From assembly GCA_021791495.1 (NCBI GenBank), contig JAJYWN010000005.1, forward strand, positions 39,366 through 103,365: 64,000 bases of DNA, read 5' to 3'. This document shows positions 34,761 to 42,609 of the stretch, piece by piece. The stretch comes from Bacillota bacterium (lineage in GTDB: Bacteria; Bacillota; Sulfobacillia; JAJYWN01). The position numbers were made by a program, and so were the translations under genes. The notes beneath the pieces were generated by a model. The model did no database searches and was not told the DNA's origin. It saw nothing but the letters and a program-made list of their open reading frames with translations. Numbering within the stretch: the first letter of the stretch is position 1; the number at the start of each line of letters is the position of its first letter.

Positions 34761-35675
34761 CTAGGAGGCTTTTTCCGCTACCCGAAGTTTCGCGCTCCGG
34801 GAGCGGGGATTATTCTGGATTTCGGTTTGGGAGGCTTCGACCGGCCTCTTGGTCAAGATGATGACTTTGCCTTCCTGGTTCAGAGCCCGGAAGGTGTGCT
34901 TGGCAATGCGGTCTTCCAGTGAATGAAAACTGATGATGGCGATGCGCCCCGTGGGAGCCAGCCAGTCGACGGCGGTCCGGAAGGTGCGCTCCAAGGGGTC
35001 CAGTTCGTCGTTAACAGCGACGCGCAAAGATTGAAAGGTCCGGCGGGCCGGGTGCGGTCCCGTGCGCCGGGCCGAGGCGGGGATGGCCGCCTCGATGACC
35101 TTCACCAATTGCCCGGTGGTGCGAAGTGGGGCGCGGTCTCGCGCCTGAACGATGAATAAAGCGATGCGCGAGGCCCAGCGCTCTTCCCCGTAACGCCGGA
35201 TGATGCCGGTGAGTGCCTGCTCGGAATACTCGTTCACGATGGTCTCGGCGGTCAGTTCCTGGTCGGGGTCCATGCGCATGTCCAGGGGAGCTTCGGTTTC
35301 GTTGTAGGTGAAGCCGCGGGAAGCGTCGTCGAGGTGCCTGGAGGAAACGCCCAGGTCGAACAAGATGCGGTTCACCGCGGCCACGCTGAAACGGGTCAGT
35401 ACGTCGGCCAGAGCCGTGAAGTTGGCCCGGATCAGGTGCAGCCTGGGGCCTTCCCCGGCGAAGGCATCCTCCAACCTGCGGCCGGCGGAGGCCAAGGCCT
35501 CCGGGTCGCGGTCGATGCCGATGACTGTGCCGGTGGGTCCCAGACGACGTCCAACTTCCGCCGCATGTCCGGCCTCCCCGAGGGTGCAGTCCACGTAAAC
35601 CTCGCCCTTTTGGGGGTTCAGCAGGTGGAGCACCTCATCGGGGAGGACCGGGCGGTGACGGAATCCTTCCATCAT
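34761..35675 (-). CDS. rsmH: 16S rRNA m4C1402 methyltransferase
   Basis: A 304-residue SAM-dependent methyltransferase (MraW) acting on 16S rRNA C1402. The SAM-binding motif YVDCTLGEAGHAAEVGRR, the ILFDLGVSSRHLDDASRGFTY segment and the ISFHSLEDRIAKHTF motif are intact. The start is ATG (two in tandem), overlapping the mraZ stop by four bases, so the pair is coupled as in most bacteria. Confidence 0.97.
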   Translation of the reverse strand: MMEGFRHRPVLPDEVLHLLNPQKGEVYVDCTLGEAGHAAEVGRRLGPTGTVIGIDRDPEALASAGRRLEDAFAGEGPRLHLIRANFTALADVLTRFSVAAVNRILFDLGVSSRHLDDASRGFTYNETEAPLDMRMDPDQELTAETIVNEYSEQALTGIIRRYGEERWASRIALFIVQARDRAPLRTTGQLVKVIEAAIPASARRTGPHPARRTFQSLRVAVNDELDPLERTFRTAVDWLAPTGRIAIISFHSLEDRIAKHTFRALNQEGKVIILTKRPVEASQTEIQNNPRSRSAKLRVAEKAS

Positions 35676-36163
35676 CGGGGACCCTCGCCTTCCGTGGCAT
35701 CCTTGGAAACTCTGGAGCTCGTGCCGCGAGGTTGATCGAGGATCTTCTCGACCACCTCATTGAAGGAACTTTCGGCGTCATCGCGATAGGAATCCCAGCT
35801 CTCGACACTCCAGACTTCGGCCCTCGTGCCGACGCCGATGATCACGAGGTCGCGGGTGATGCCGGCGTACTCGAGCAGGTTGGCGGGGATGGTGACGCGT
35901 CCTTGCGTGTCGAACTCCCCGGCCACCGCGCCGGCATTGAGAAGCCTGGAGAATTTCCGGTAGTCGGAAGTGGCTATTGCGGCGGAAGGAAAACTCTCTT
36001 GCAGGCGAAACCACTCGTCCATGGGACAGATGTACAGGCAACGGTCGAGTCCGCGGGTGACTACGAACTGTTCACCAAGCAGCTCCCGAAACCGGGAAGG
36101 GATGATCAGTCTGTTCTTATTATCCAGTGAGTGCCGGAACTCACCCATGAACCCCAGTTGCAC
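35672..36163 (-). CDS. mraZ: Transcriptional regulator MraZ
   Basis: A 163-residue protein with the two AbrB-like SpoVT half domains and their signature motifs DNKNR (near 13) and DTQGR (near 84), which contact DNA. MraZ forms rings and binds repeats before its own operon. It is about 20 residues longer than usual because of a charged C-terminal tail. The start is GTG with GGGGGGG 7 bases upstream; an ATG five codons later is possible. It heads the dcw run, and paired AAAGTGG boxes lie 80-100 bases upstream. Confidence 0.94.
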   Translation of the reverse strand: MQLGFMGEFRHSLDNKNRLIIPSRFRELLGEQFVVTRGLDRCLYICPMDEWFRLQESFPSAAIATSDYRKFSRLLNAGAVAGEFDTQGRVTIPANLLEYAGITRDLVIIGVGTRAEVWSVESWDSYRDDAESSFNEVVEKILDQPRGTSSRVSKDATEGEGPR

Positions 36164-36244
36164 CTGTGCACCCCCCCTTCGTCGTGGAGTCGCCTCTACT
36201 CCGCTTCGCTGCGGGTCACGCCTCCTGCGCTCCCCCTAAGTCCA

Positions 36245-36261
36245 CCACTTTACACCACTTT
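36245..36261 (-). promoter_or_regulatory. Paired MraZ-type boxes
   Basis: AAAGTGG-TGT-AAAGTGG on the minus strand gives two identical heptamers with a 10-base period. This matches the AAAGTG[T/G]-N3 MraZ repeats described in Mollicutes. No other exact copies flank them. They lie in the 288-base 5-FCL-mraZ gap; no clear -35/-10 pair was found there. Confidence 0.6.
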
Positions 36262-36326
36262 CCTCCCCCGTCGCCTCCGATTTCGCTATGCCCGGAGGTA
36301 ATCCTTCTGCGTCCCAAACTTTTTTT

Positions 36327-36361
36327 GTAAATAATGAGACCGTCGCCTTTTCAGACGACGG
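36327..36361 (-). terminator. Terminator after 5-FCL gene
   Basis: On the minus strand CCGTCGTC-TGAAAA-GGCGACGG (one G:U pair) is followed by TCTCATTATTT. It lies about 90 bases after the stop of the upstream gene and precedes the mraZ control region. Confidence 0.65.
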
Positions 36362-36451
36362 CCAGCTACCGTGAGTATGGTGGCGGCGGGGAGGATGGTT
36401 TGGGACACTGCGGGACGGGTATGCGGCAGTGGTTGGTGACGCCGGTGGACG

Positions 36452-37054
36452 TCAGACCTTGGCTCGACCCCGGCAGTCTATGATCCTCTTCTCGGTGACT
36501 ACATAATCCACTCTGTGATCAAAAGCATCCTGGGGGAGCGCCGGGAAGACTTGGGCTTCATAGGCCGCCGCCACGCAGACGGCGGTGGCCGCCACCGTGG
36601 GCAGGAAACGATCGTAGTAGCCGCCCCCGTAGCCGATCCGGCGGCCCCCGGCATCGAAGGCCACTCCGGGGACCAGAATCAGGTCAAGGGAACTCGGTCG
36701 TACCGGCCGAAGGGCATCATACCGGGGCTCCAGGATGCCGTAAGCTCCCGGCGCCAGGTCTTTGGCGGGGTCTTTCACGAGGCTGGGCACCAGGGCTCCT
36801 TCGCTCTTGATGACCTTGGGAACGGTCACTTGCTTGCCGCCGGCGAGGGCCGCGGTGATGAGGTCCCACGTCTCCACCTCCGACCCGAAGGAAACGTACA
36901 ACATGACCGTGTGCGCCCTGGCGTATTCGGGCATGCCTTTCAGGGCGGCGGCGATAGATGTACTGAAAGCAGCCCTTTCAGCGGGTGGCAAGGCGTCCCG
37001 GCGGGAGAGGGCCACGGCCCGCAGTTCCTTTTTAGAAAGGGCCCCTTGGCTCAC
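36452..37054 (-). CDS. 5-formyltetrahydrofolate cyclo-ligase
   Basis: A 200-residue enzyme converting 5-formyl-THF to 5,10-methenyl-THF with ATP. KKELRAVALSRRDALP at the N-terminus, DLILVPGVAFDAGGRRIGYGGGYYDRFL near 150 and the flanking Lys/Arg residues are family signatures (YgfA/YqgN). The start is GTG overlapping the upstream ASCH-like stop as GTGA, so it is translated in tandem with it. Confidence 0.93.
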   Translation of the reverse strand: MSQGALSKKELRAVALSRRDALPPAERAAFSTSIAAALKGMPEYARAHTVMLYVSFGSEVETWDLITAALAGGKQVTVPKVIKSEGALVPSLVKDPAKDLAPGAYGILEPRYDALRPVRPSSLDLILVPGVAFDAGGRRIGYGGGYYDRFLPTVAATAVCVAAAYEAQVFPALPQDAFDHRVDYVVTEKRIIDCRGRAKV

Positions 37055-37401
37055 TCCTCCACCACCTCGGAGAAGTAGACCACACTTACCGTTTCTTCGG
37101 GAGAGACCGGCCGGCCGTAGACCTCTTTCAGGAAGGCCGCCACATCGGAGATGCTGCGCATATCCGGGTGCTCACCGGAGACGTCTTCGGCGGTGAGTTG
37201 GGACAAGGGCTTGACGATAACCCGGTCGATCACCGCCGTGAAGATCTTCTTACGTTGCTGGAACCGGCCTCCGTATGTGACCCACACCAGGTCGCCTTCG
37301 GAGTACTTGTGGGCCTTGTCCCCCAAGCGGATGGTGCATTTCTTCTGGCGCAGGACAAGATTGTGGTGATACACGGACGAGTAGAAGTTGAGCGCGCGCA
37401 T
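37051..37401 (-). CDS. ASCH/PUA-like domain protein
   Basis: A 116-residue protein, MRALNFYSSVYHHNLVLRQKKCTIRLGDKAHKYSEGD and so on. The KKCTIRLGD...GDLVWVTYG pattern resembles the ASCH (PUA-like) domain, proposed to bind RNA or modified bases. The start is placed at an ATG preceded by GGGGAGGCGAG; the longer 253-residue ORF in the track is a shadow of the region downstream of the amidase gene. It is coupled to the 5-FCL gene. The assignment is tentative and function is unknown. Confidence 0.7.
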   Translation of the reverse strand: MRALNFYSSVYHHNLVLRQKKCTIRLGDKAHKYSEGDLVWVTYGGRFQQRKKIFTAVIDRVIVKPLSQLTAEDVSGEHPDMRSISDVAAFLKEVYGRPVSPEETVSVVYFSEVVEE

Positions 37402-37473
37402 GTCTCTCGCCTCCCCTTCTCTATTATTCGTCTGGACCCGTCGCCATCCTCCGGACCAACCGGGTGATGCGTG

Positions 37474-37521
37474 GCGCGGCCAGAGCGGATCTCTCCGAGA
37501 GGAGGGCTGCCCTGGCCGCGC
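37474..37521. other. Nested hairpin after the amidase gene
   Basis: A perfect 10-base stem, GCGCGGCCAG and CTGGCCGCGC, encloses a smaller CTCTC-C-GAGAG hairpin. It lies 35 bases past the amidase stop. No T tract follows on the minus strand, so it may be a rho-independent terminator of unusual type, a transcript-stabilising structure or a cruciform. Confidence 0.55.
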
Positions 37522-37555
37522 GAAGACGTGCATTCGATAGACGAAAACGCGTTCT

Positions 37556-38647
37556 TTAGTGGGTGGCGAAGAAGTCGGTGATCCCTTTGAGAATCCCTTG
37601 GGCAACCAACTGCTGATAGCTGCCAGACCGGTCCTGGGCAGCGTCGGTCGGATTGGACAGGAAACCGGATTCCACCAGTACCGATGGCATGTCCGTGTAT
37701 TTAATGACGTAGAAGTTGGCGGTCTCGACCCCACGGTCCCGGGCCCCAGTGGACTCGATGACCGCATCTTGTATGTCTCTGGCCAAAGCCCCACTGGCAT
37801 CGCCCTTCTCATGGTAGAAGGTCATCGTTCCACGAGTGCCGGGGTCATCGTACAGGTTATTGTGAATGCTCACGAAAATGTCGGCGCCGCTCTGGTTGGC
37901 CAGAGCGGTTCTGGCCCTCAGATCCCCCGCGGCCGTTCCACTACCGGCGAAGACCATGGTCGTGCGGGTCATGATGACCTTGGCGCCGGCACTCTGGAGC
38001 AGGGCCCGAAGCTTGAGCCCCATGGCCAGCGTGTTGGTGGCTTCGTCGGACCCGTTGGCCGAGGCGCCGCTGCCGACCGGGCCGTGGCCCGGGTCCACTA
38101 CAATGACTTTCCCGGCCAGGGGGCGCGTGCGGTCGTAGCCGCCGCGCGAAGTGGACGAGCCGTTATCGGGGGTTTGGACGCCCGAACTACCCGAACCAGA
38201 CGATGGCTTGGTCGGTGGGGTGGGTACTGGATCTGGCGCGGGCGCGGGAGCCGGTGTGGGCGCCGGCGACGGGGTCGGCGGTGAGGCCGGAGTCGGATCC
38301 GGAGCCGGAGCCGGTGCCGGTGCTGGGACCGGAGTCCCGGCAGGAGCCGGCGGGGTCTGGCCGGCATCGGCCACGGCGGTAGCCGGGGCTGTCGCCGTCG
38401 GCGTCGTCACCGGAGAATTGGATGAGGCGGATGCGCCTTGTGAGGCAGTTTTCGGCGTACCGGCCGCGACCGCCCCGCGCCCCGTTTCCGCGCGACTGAG
38501 CTTGATGGCATAAGCTGGAACAGCGGTAAGCACGAGGAGCAAGACTAGCACGGGCAGAACATCAATGAAACGTAGCGATGGGCGCCGGCCATGTGGCCGC
38601 CGCAAAAGCTGCTGCCCCAAGGCCGAGCCGGAAGGCATCTTCGGCAA
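37556..38647 (-). CDS. N-acetylmuramoyl-L-alanine amidase (Amidase_3) with Pro-rich linker
   Basis: A 363-residue exported cell-wall hydrolase. An N-terminal membrane or signal segment (FIDVLPVLVLLLVLTAVPAYA) is followed by about 110 residues of Ala/Pro/Thr repeats (APAPAPAPDPTP) forming a wall-spanning linker. The zinc amidase domain begins KVIVVDPGHG and contains the Glu in SDEATNT, the His in SIHNN and the terminal Glu in VESGFLSN. It cleaves peptidoglycan between MurNAc and L-Ala. The start is TTG with GGGAGG 9 bases before. A sigma-A promoter is visible 110-140 bases upstream. Confidence 0.92.
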   Translation of the reverse strand: MPKMPSGSALGQQLLRRPHGRRPSLRFIDVLPVLVLLLVLTAVPAYAIKLSRAETGRGAVAAGTPKTASQGASASSNSPVTTPTATAPATAVADAGQTPPAPAGTPVPAPAPAPAPDPTPASPPTPSPAPTPAPAPAPDPVPTPPTKPSSGSGSSGVQTPDNGSSTSRGGYDRTRPLAGKVIVVDPGHGPVGSGASANGSDEATNTLAMGLKLRALLQSAGAKVIMTRTTMVFAGSGTAAGDLRARTALANQSGADIFVSIHNNLYDDPGTRGTMTFYHEKGDASGALARDIQDAVIESTGARDRGVETANFYVIKYTDMPSVLVESGFLSNPTDAAQDRSGSYQQLVAQGILKGITDFFATH

Positions 38648-38759
38648 GCTGGTCGTCCTCCCTAGAGTTTTAGTAGGCCCCCGGGATGTTGTCCCCTCAG
38701 GTGGGATGAGCGGAAGGTTTATCCGCCAGCACCTGTTCTGACAACTAAAGACCAGCTAG

Positions 38760-38788
38760 ATTATACTTCAGGATGATTCTGCGGTCAT
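38760..38788 (-). promoter_or_regulatory. Sigma-A promoter of the amidase gene
   Basis: On the minus strand ATGACC (38783-38788), 17 bases and TATAAT (38760-38765). The -10 is perfect. CAGAAT is repeated with an 11-base period around the -35. The transcript would have a leader of about 105 bases. Confidence 0.6.
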
Positions 38789-38832
38789 TCTGAGACCATA
38801 ACCAGTGCTGCTATTTTATGTTAACCCAATTT

Positions 38833-39930
38833 CTACCGTCCGTAAACGTCTTTCACCGCTTCCCAAACGCCCTGGTCTTCGAAACCCAGCCGCCACAGAG
38901 CCGCGCCCGACAGATTGTACTTCTTAGCCAGCGACAGCTTGGACTTGAGAGCCCGACCATCCTGAATCCAAACTGTCCTGGTTTCGCCGAAAGCCTGATA
39001 GCTGTAGTGGCTTTCCCCGCTCACCGGGTCGTAAGCCGGTGCGGTATTATAGCGGCCCGCCCGGCTGGTAGCTTCCCACATGGGCATCGACTCGGTCAGA
39101 CCCGTTTTCACGGAGGACGGCCAGTCGTAGGCAAAGAGGCCGTTGACCAGGACCAGTTTGCCACGGGGCACCTGGCGCAGGGCGTCCTTGATGTTGGCTT
39201 CTACCCAGCTCAGTGGAGCGATGGGTCCGGGGTCCCCGGCGGCATAGTGCCGGTCGAAAGCAAGGAGGAAGGCGTAGTCGGCCGCGTCGGCCACCACCCC
39301 ATAGTCCACCGCCGGGTCGGTGCCGGCCGGTGCATCCACTCGTGGGCGGACGGCGACCCCCAGCACGCGGTTCTCCGAATGCAGGCGGGCGGCCAGGTCA
39401 CGAATGAAGGTGGAAGTACTTGAAGCCGACTCTTTCGGAACTCCGGCGAAATCCATGACCACCCCGTAATAGCCTCTGGAGGCCGTCTCAGTGGTGATGC
39501 TGTCGATAGCCTTCTTGCGGCCGGCGGCCGTGGTGAGCCAAGGTCCGGTGAGACCCTTGACCTCCTTCTTTACGGTGACAGACAGTAAAGCTTTGATTCC
39601 GTTGTTCTTGGCAAAAGTGAGGATATCGCTATTCACCCCGGTGCCTTTGACGGCGCCGTCGGACTGCATCTCATACCAGCGAAAGGCCACAGTGTCCAGA
39701 TTAAAGCGGTGATCCTTCAGACTCGCCTCGGAGCTGGTAAAGAAGCCGCCGATGCCATTCTCGTAGAACCCGATAAGAGCCATCCCCGTCCCCTTGGCCA
39801 GCGGCTTCTGGGGTGCGGCGTTCCGGCGGCACCCGCCGGCGCAGCCACCGGACAAAACCCCCACCGCCAGGACGCTGGCGACCAGGGCGAACCAGCAGAT
39901 TCGAAAACTTGGACGGACTCTTCGGCGCAC
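38833..39930 (-). CDS. GH18-fold (YaaH/SleL-like) lipoprotein or secreted protein, catalytic Glu missing
   Basis: About 365 residues: an N-terminal export signal (RICWFALVASVLAVGVLSGGC, where the Cys could be a lipobox, weakly) and a TIM-barrel GH18 domain of the spore-hydrolase/YaaH type. Relatives carry DGVxIDFE at the active site; here it reads YGVVMDFAG, so both the first Asp and the catalytic Glu are replaced. The protein is probably not a glycosidase but may still bind glycans. The start is placed at GTG with GAGGAGGG 6-8 bases before; the ATG seven codons earlier lies inside the hairpin that ends the biotin-carrier transcript. Confidence 0.82.
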   Translation of the reverse strand: MRRRVRPSFRICWFALVASVLAVGVLSGGCAGGCRRNAAPQKPLAKGTGMALIGFYENGIGGFFTSSEASLKDHRFNLDTVAFRWYEMQSDGAVKGTGVNSDILTFAKNNGIKALLSVTVKKEVKGLTGPWLTTAAGRKKAIDSITTETASRGYYGVVMDFAGVPKESASSTSTFIRDLAARLHSENRVLGVAVRPRVDAPAGTDPAVDYGVVADAADYAFLLAFDRHYAAGDPGPIAPLSWVEANIKDALRQVPRGKLVLVNGLFAYDWPSSVKTGLTESMPMWEATSRAGRYNTAPAYDPVSGESHYSYQAFGETRTVWIQDGRALKSKLSLAKKYNLSGAALWRLGFEDQGVWEAVKDVYGR

Positions 39931-39935
39931 GAGAA

Positions 39936-39982
39936 AACCCTCCTCGCTCATCGGAGCTAGTATCCGGCGGGCGAAGAGGGTT
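39936..39982 (-). terminator. Terminator hairpin after the biotin-carrier gene, overlapping next gene's ribosome site
   Basis: AACCCTCTTCGC and GCGAGGAGGGTT (one mismatch) form a 12-base stem on the minus strand, followed by TTCTCG. It ends the decarboxylase transcript. The 3' arm contains the GAGGAGGG site of the GH18-like gene, so folding would hide that site. Confidence 0.6.
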
Positions 39983-40009
39983 TATGTCGGTGACAGCTGG
40001 AGACTGCAG

Positions 40010-40468
40010 CTATTCGATGGTGACCAGAGCGTCCCCCAAGTTCACTGTGGCGCCGCGATTGACATGAACAGCGGTGACGGTCCCGTCCACCGGAGCCACG
40101 ATTTCGTTGGCCATTTTCATGGCCTCCAGGACGACCACCACGTCGCCGGTCTTGACCGCCTGACCGGCGGTGACCCTGACGTCGAAGATGAGACCGGGCA
40201 GCGGGGCAGTGACCACTTCGCCGCGGCCGGCGGCGGGCTTAGGCGCGGGCGCGGCCTTGGAGGCCGGCACCGCGGCCACCGGTGCGGGAGTTGAGCGCGG
40301 GCCGGCCGGGGGCGGGGCGACGGCTTTGGCGGGAGCCGGCGGCGGGGCGACTCTCGGGCTCGGGGCTGGCGAGGACACGGCGCCGGACGCCGAAGACCGC
40401 CCCCCGGAGAGTTCCTCGACTTCAACCTCGAATGTTTCGCCGTTAACTGTTACCTTGAATCTCCGCAA
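40010..40468 (-). CDS. mmdC: Biotin carboxyl carrier subunit of methylmalonyl-CoA decarboxylase
   Basis: A 152-residue biotinyl-domain protein. The C-terminal domain carries the biotinylation motif EAMKMANEI, preceded by a long Ala/Pro-rich hinge typical of decarboxylase gamma subunits. It carries CO2 from the carboxyltransferase to the membrane beta subunit. The start is TTG. It lies 6 bases after OadG-like in the mmdA-oadG-biotin run. The gene symbol is assigned from position; sequence alone would also fit other biotin carriers. Confidence 0.88.
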   Translation of the reverse strand: MRRFKVTVNGETFEVEVEELSGGRSSASGAVSSPAPSPRVAPPPAPAKAVAPPPAGPRSTPAPVAAVPASKAAPAPKPAAGRGEVVTAPLPGLIFDVRVTAGQAVKTGDVVVVLEAMKMANEIVAPVDGTVTAVHVNRGATVNLGDALVTIE

Positions 40469-40474
40469 AGCGTC

Positions 40475-40942
40475 CTACCCCTTTCTCCTCGATAGCATTT
40501 CGCGCGAGCGCATGACGTCCATCCGTCCGGCCAAGGACCACGCCGAACCGGATGCGGCTCCGCCACCTTCCACCCGCCTGACGGACATAACCTCATAGGC
40601 TGCTCCGGACATGACCTCGCACAGGACGGCGCTGATGGCCGCCGCCTTCTCCAGCGAGATCCCGCCATCATCGTCGTTATCATCGTCGTCCACGACTCCC
40701 TTGACGCCCGGATCACCGGCAGAGCCGCCGGTCACCACTGGGGCCACCAAGACATCCGCTTCCCCAGGCACCAAATTCGGCGGCACCGGACCCGGCATGG
40801 CCAGCTTCCTCCGCAGCACAAACCCGGTCCCGCTCAGAGCCGACCGGGCCCAGTGCATGAGGAAAACCAGCAGAGCGAAGGTAGCGAAGACTACCAACAC
40901 CCCGACCAACGTTATCTGCAAACCCATTTGCCACGTACTCAC
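40475..40942 (-). CDS. OadG-like small membrane subunit of sodium-pump decarboxylase
   Basis: A 155-residue protein with one N-terminal membrane helix (LQITLVGVLVVFATFALLVFLMHW), a variable linker and a C-terminal helix AAAISAVLCEVMSGAAYEVMS, as in OadG/MmdD subunits that stabilise the decarboxylase complex. The Asp-rich linker DDDDNDDD and VEGGGAASGS are low complexity. The start is GTG. It lies between mmdA and the biotin carrier. Confidence 0.8.
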   Translation of the reverse strand: MSTWQMGLQITLVGVLVVFATFALLVFLMHWARSALSGTGFVLRRKLAMPGPVPPNLVPGEADVLVAPVVTGGSAGDPGVKGVVDDDDNDDDGGISLEKAAAISAVLCEVMSGAAYEVMSVRRVEGGGAASGSAWSLAGRMDVMRSREMLSRRKG

Positions 40943-40970
40943 TCTTGCGGTCCTCCCGTCATCCCAGAGA

Positions 40971-42521
40971 CTAGACCGGGATATTGCCGTGCTTCTTGGA
41001 CGGCCGGGATTCCCGTTTGGACGCCAGCGCTTCGAAGGAACGCACCAGCACCGGCCGGGTCTGGCGAGGGTCGATGACCTGATCGACGTAACCCCGACTG
41101 GCAGCCACGTAGGGATTGGCGAACTTGTCCCGGTACTCGTTGATCTTCATCTGGCGGTACTCCACCGGATTCTCGGCTTTCGAAATCTCGTCGCGGAAGA
41201 TGATGTTGGCCGCGCCCTCGGGCCCCATCACGGCGATCTCCGCCGTGGGCCAGGCGATGGTCTGGTCGGCCCCCAGGGCCTGGGCGCACATGGCCAGATA
41301 CGCCCCACCGTAGGCTTTCCGGAGGATGACGGTGACCTTGGGTACCGTGGCTTCGGAATAGGCGTAGAGGAGTTTGGCGCCGTGGCGGATGATGCCGCCG
41401 TATTCCTGAGCGGTCCCGGGCAGGTAACCCGGAGTATCAACCAGGGTCAGGATCTGAATGTTAAAGGCATCGCAGAACCGGATGAAACGCGCCGCCTTGT
41501 CGGCCGCGTTGATATCGATGCAGCCGGCCGCTTCCCGGGGTTGGTTCGCGATGATACCCACGGATCTGCCCGCCAGGCGGGCGAAACCGACCACCATGTT
41601 GGGGGCGAAGTAGGGCTGAACCTCGAAAAAGTCGGCGCCGTCCACGATCTTCACGATGACGTCACGCACATCGTAGGGCCGGTTAGGGTCCGCCGGCACC
41701 ACAGACACCAGGTCTTCATCAATCCGACCGGCCGGATCGCCCAAGTCCACCACCGGCGCGTCGTCCAGATTGTTCGCCGGGATGTAGGAGAGCAGCTTCT
41801 TGATGGAAGCGAAGCATTCGTCCTCATTCGCGGCGTAGAAGTGGGCGACCCCCGAGACCTGGTTATGGGTCATGGCACCGCCCAGGTCTTCCAGAGAGAC
41901 TTCCTCACCCGTGACGGCCTTGATGACCTGGGGTCCCGTAATAAACATCTGGCTGGTGCCCCCGACCATGAAGATGAAATCGGTCAGGGCCGGCGAATAG
42001 ACGGCACCGCCGGCGCAGGGACCCATGATGACGGAAATCTGCGGTATCACGCCCGAGTTCACCGTGTTCCGGAAGAAAATCTTCCCGAACCCGTCCAAGG
42101 CGTCCACGCCTTCCTGGATACGGGCGCCGCCCGAGTCGTTAATTCCGATGCAGGGGCACCCGGTCTTCGCCGCCAGTTCGAGTACCTTCACGATCTTGGC
42201 CGCATGCATCTGCCCCAGAGTGCCGCCGATGACCGTGAAGTCCTGGGAGTAGGCAAAGACCTGCCGGCCGTCCACGTTTCCGTAGCCGGTCACCACGCCG
42301 TCCGCGGGCCCCTCGGTCTCGGCCAAGCCGAAATCGGTGGACCGGTGGGTCACAAACCGGTCCAACTCGACGAACGAGCCAGAATCGAACAGCTTGTCCA
42401 ACCTCTCGCGGGCCGTAAGCTTGCCCGCTTCGTGCTGCCGGCCGACGCGCTTGGCGCCACCCATGGCCAGCACCTGGTCCGTCTTCTTCTGCAACAGAGC
42501 GAGCTTGTCGTCTTGGGGCAA
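40971..42521 (-). CDS. mmdA: Methylmalonyl-CoA decarboxylase/carboxyltransferase alpha subunit
   Basis: A 516-residue acyl-CoA carboxyltransferase of the PccB/MmdA family. INDSGGARIQEGVDAL, MGPCAGGAVYSPALTDF, VVGFARLAGRSVGIIANQP and the RKAYGGAYLAM segment form the CoA and carboxybiotin sites. It decarboxylates methylmalonyl-CoA to propionyl-CoA or runs in reverse. The start is set at TTG with AGAGGTG 8 bases upstream; the 626-residue ORF in the track runs antisense-like through mce and is wrong at its N-terminus. It lies just after mce. Confidence 0.95.
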   Translation of the reverse strand: MPQDDKLALLQKKTDQVLAMGGAKRVGRQHEAGKLTARERLDKLFDSGSFVELDRFVTHRSTDFGLAETEGPADGVVTGYGNVDGRQVFAYSQDFTVIGGTLGQMHAAKIVKVLELAAKTGCPCIGINDSGGARIQEGVDALDGFGKIFFRNTVNSGVIPQISVIMGPCAGGAVYSPALTDFIFMVGGTSQMFITGPQVIKAVTGEEVSLEDLGGAMTHNQVSGVAHFYAANEDECFASIKKLLSYIPANNLDDAPVVDLGDPAGRIDEDLVSVVPADPNRPYDVRDVIVKIVDGADFFEVQPYFAPNMVVGFARLAGRSVGIIANQPREAAGCIDINAADKAARFIRFCDAFNIQILTLVDTPGYLPGTAQEYGGIIRHGAKLLYAYSEATVPKVTVILRKAYGGAYLAMCAQALGADQTIAWPTAEIAVMGPEGAANIIFRDEISKAENPVEYRQMKINEYRDKFANPYVAASRGYVDQVIDPRQTRPVLVRSFEALASKRESRPSKKHGNIPV

Positions 42522-42609
42522 CTCTATAACACCTCTGTCTCTCCTGTACTGCCGAGGTTGCGGCCTTCGCGAACCGTCCTGTTCGCTAGTGTTCCACCCA
42601 TACTCTCCT

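Noticed and set aside
37402-37812. Long N-terminus of the ASCH-like ORF
   Set aside because: Lies over the amidase 3' end; no conservation, and the ATG at 37401 has a clear ribosome site.
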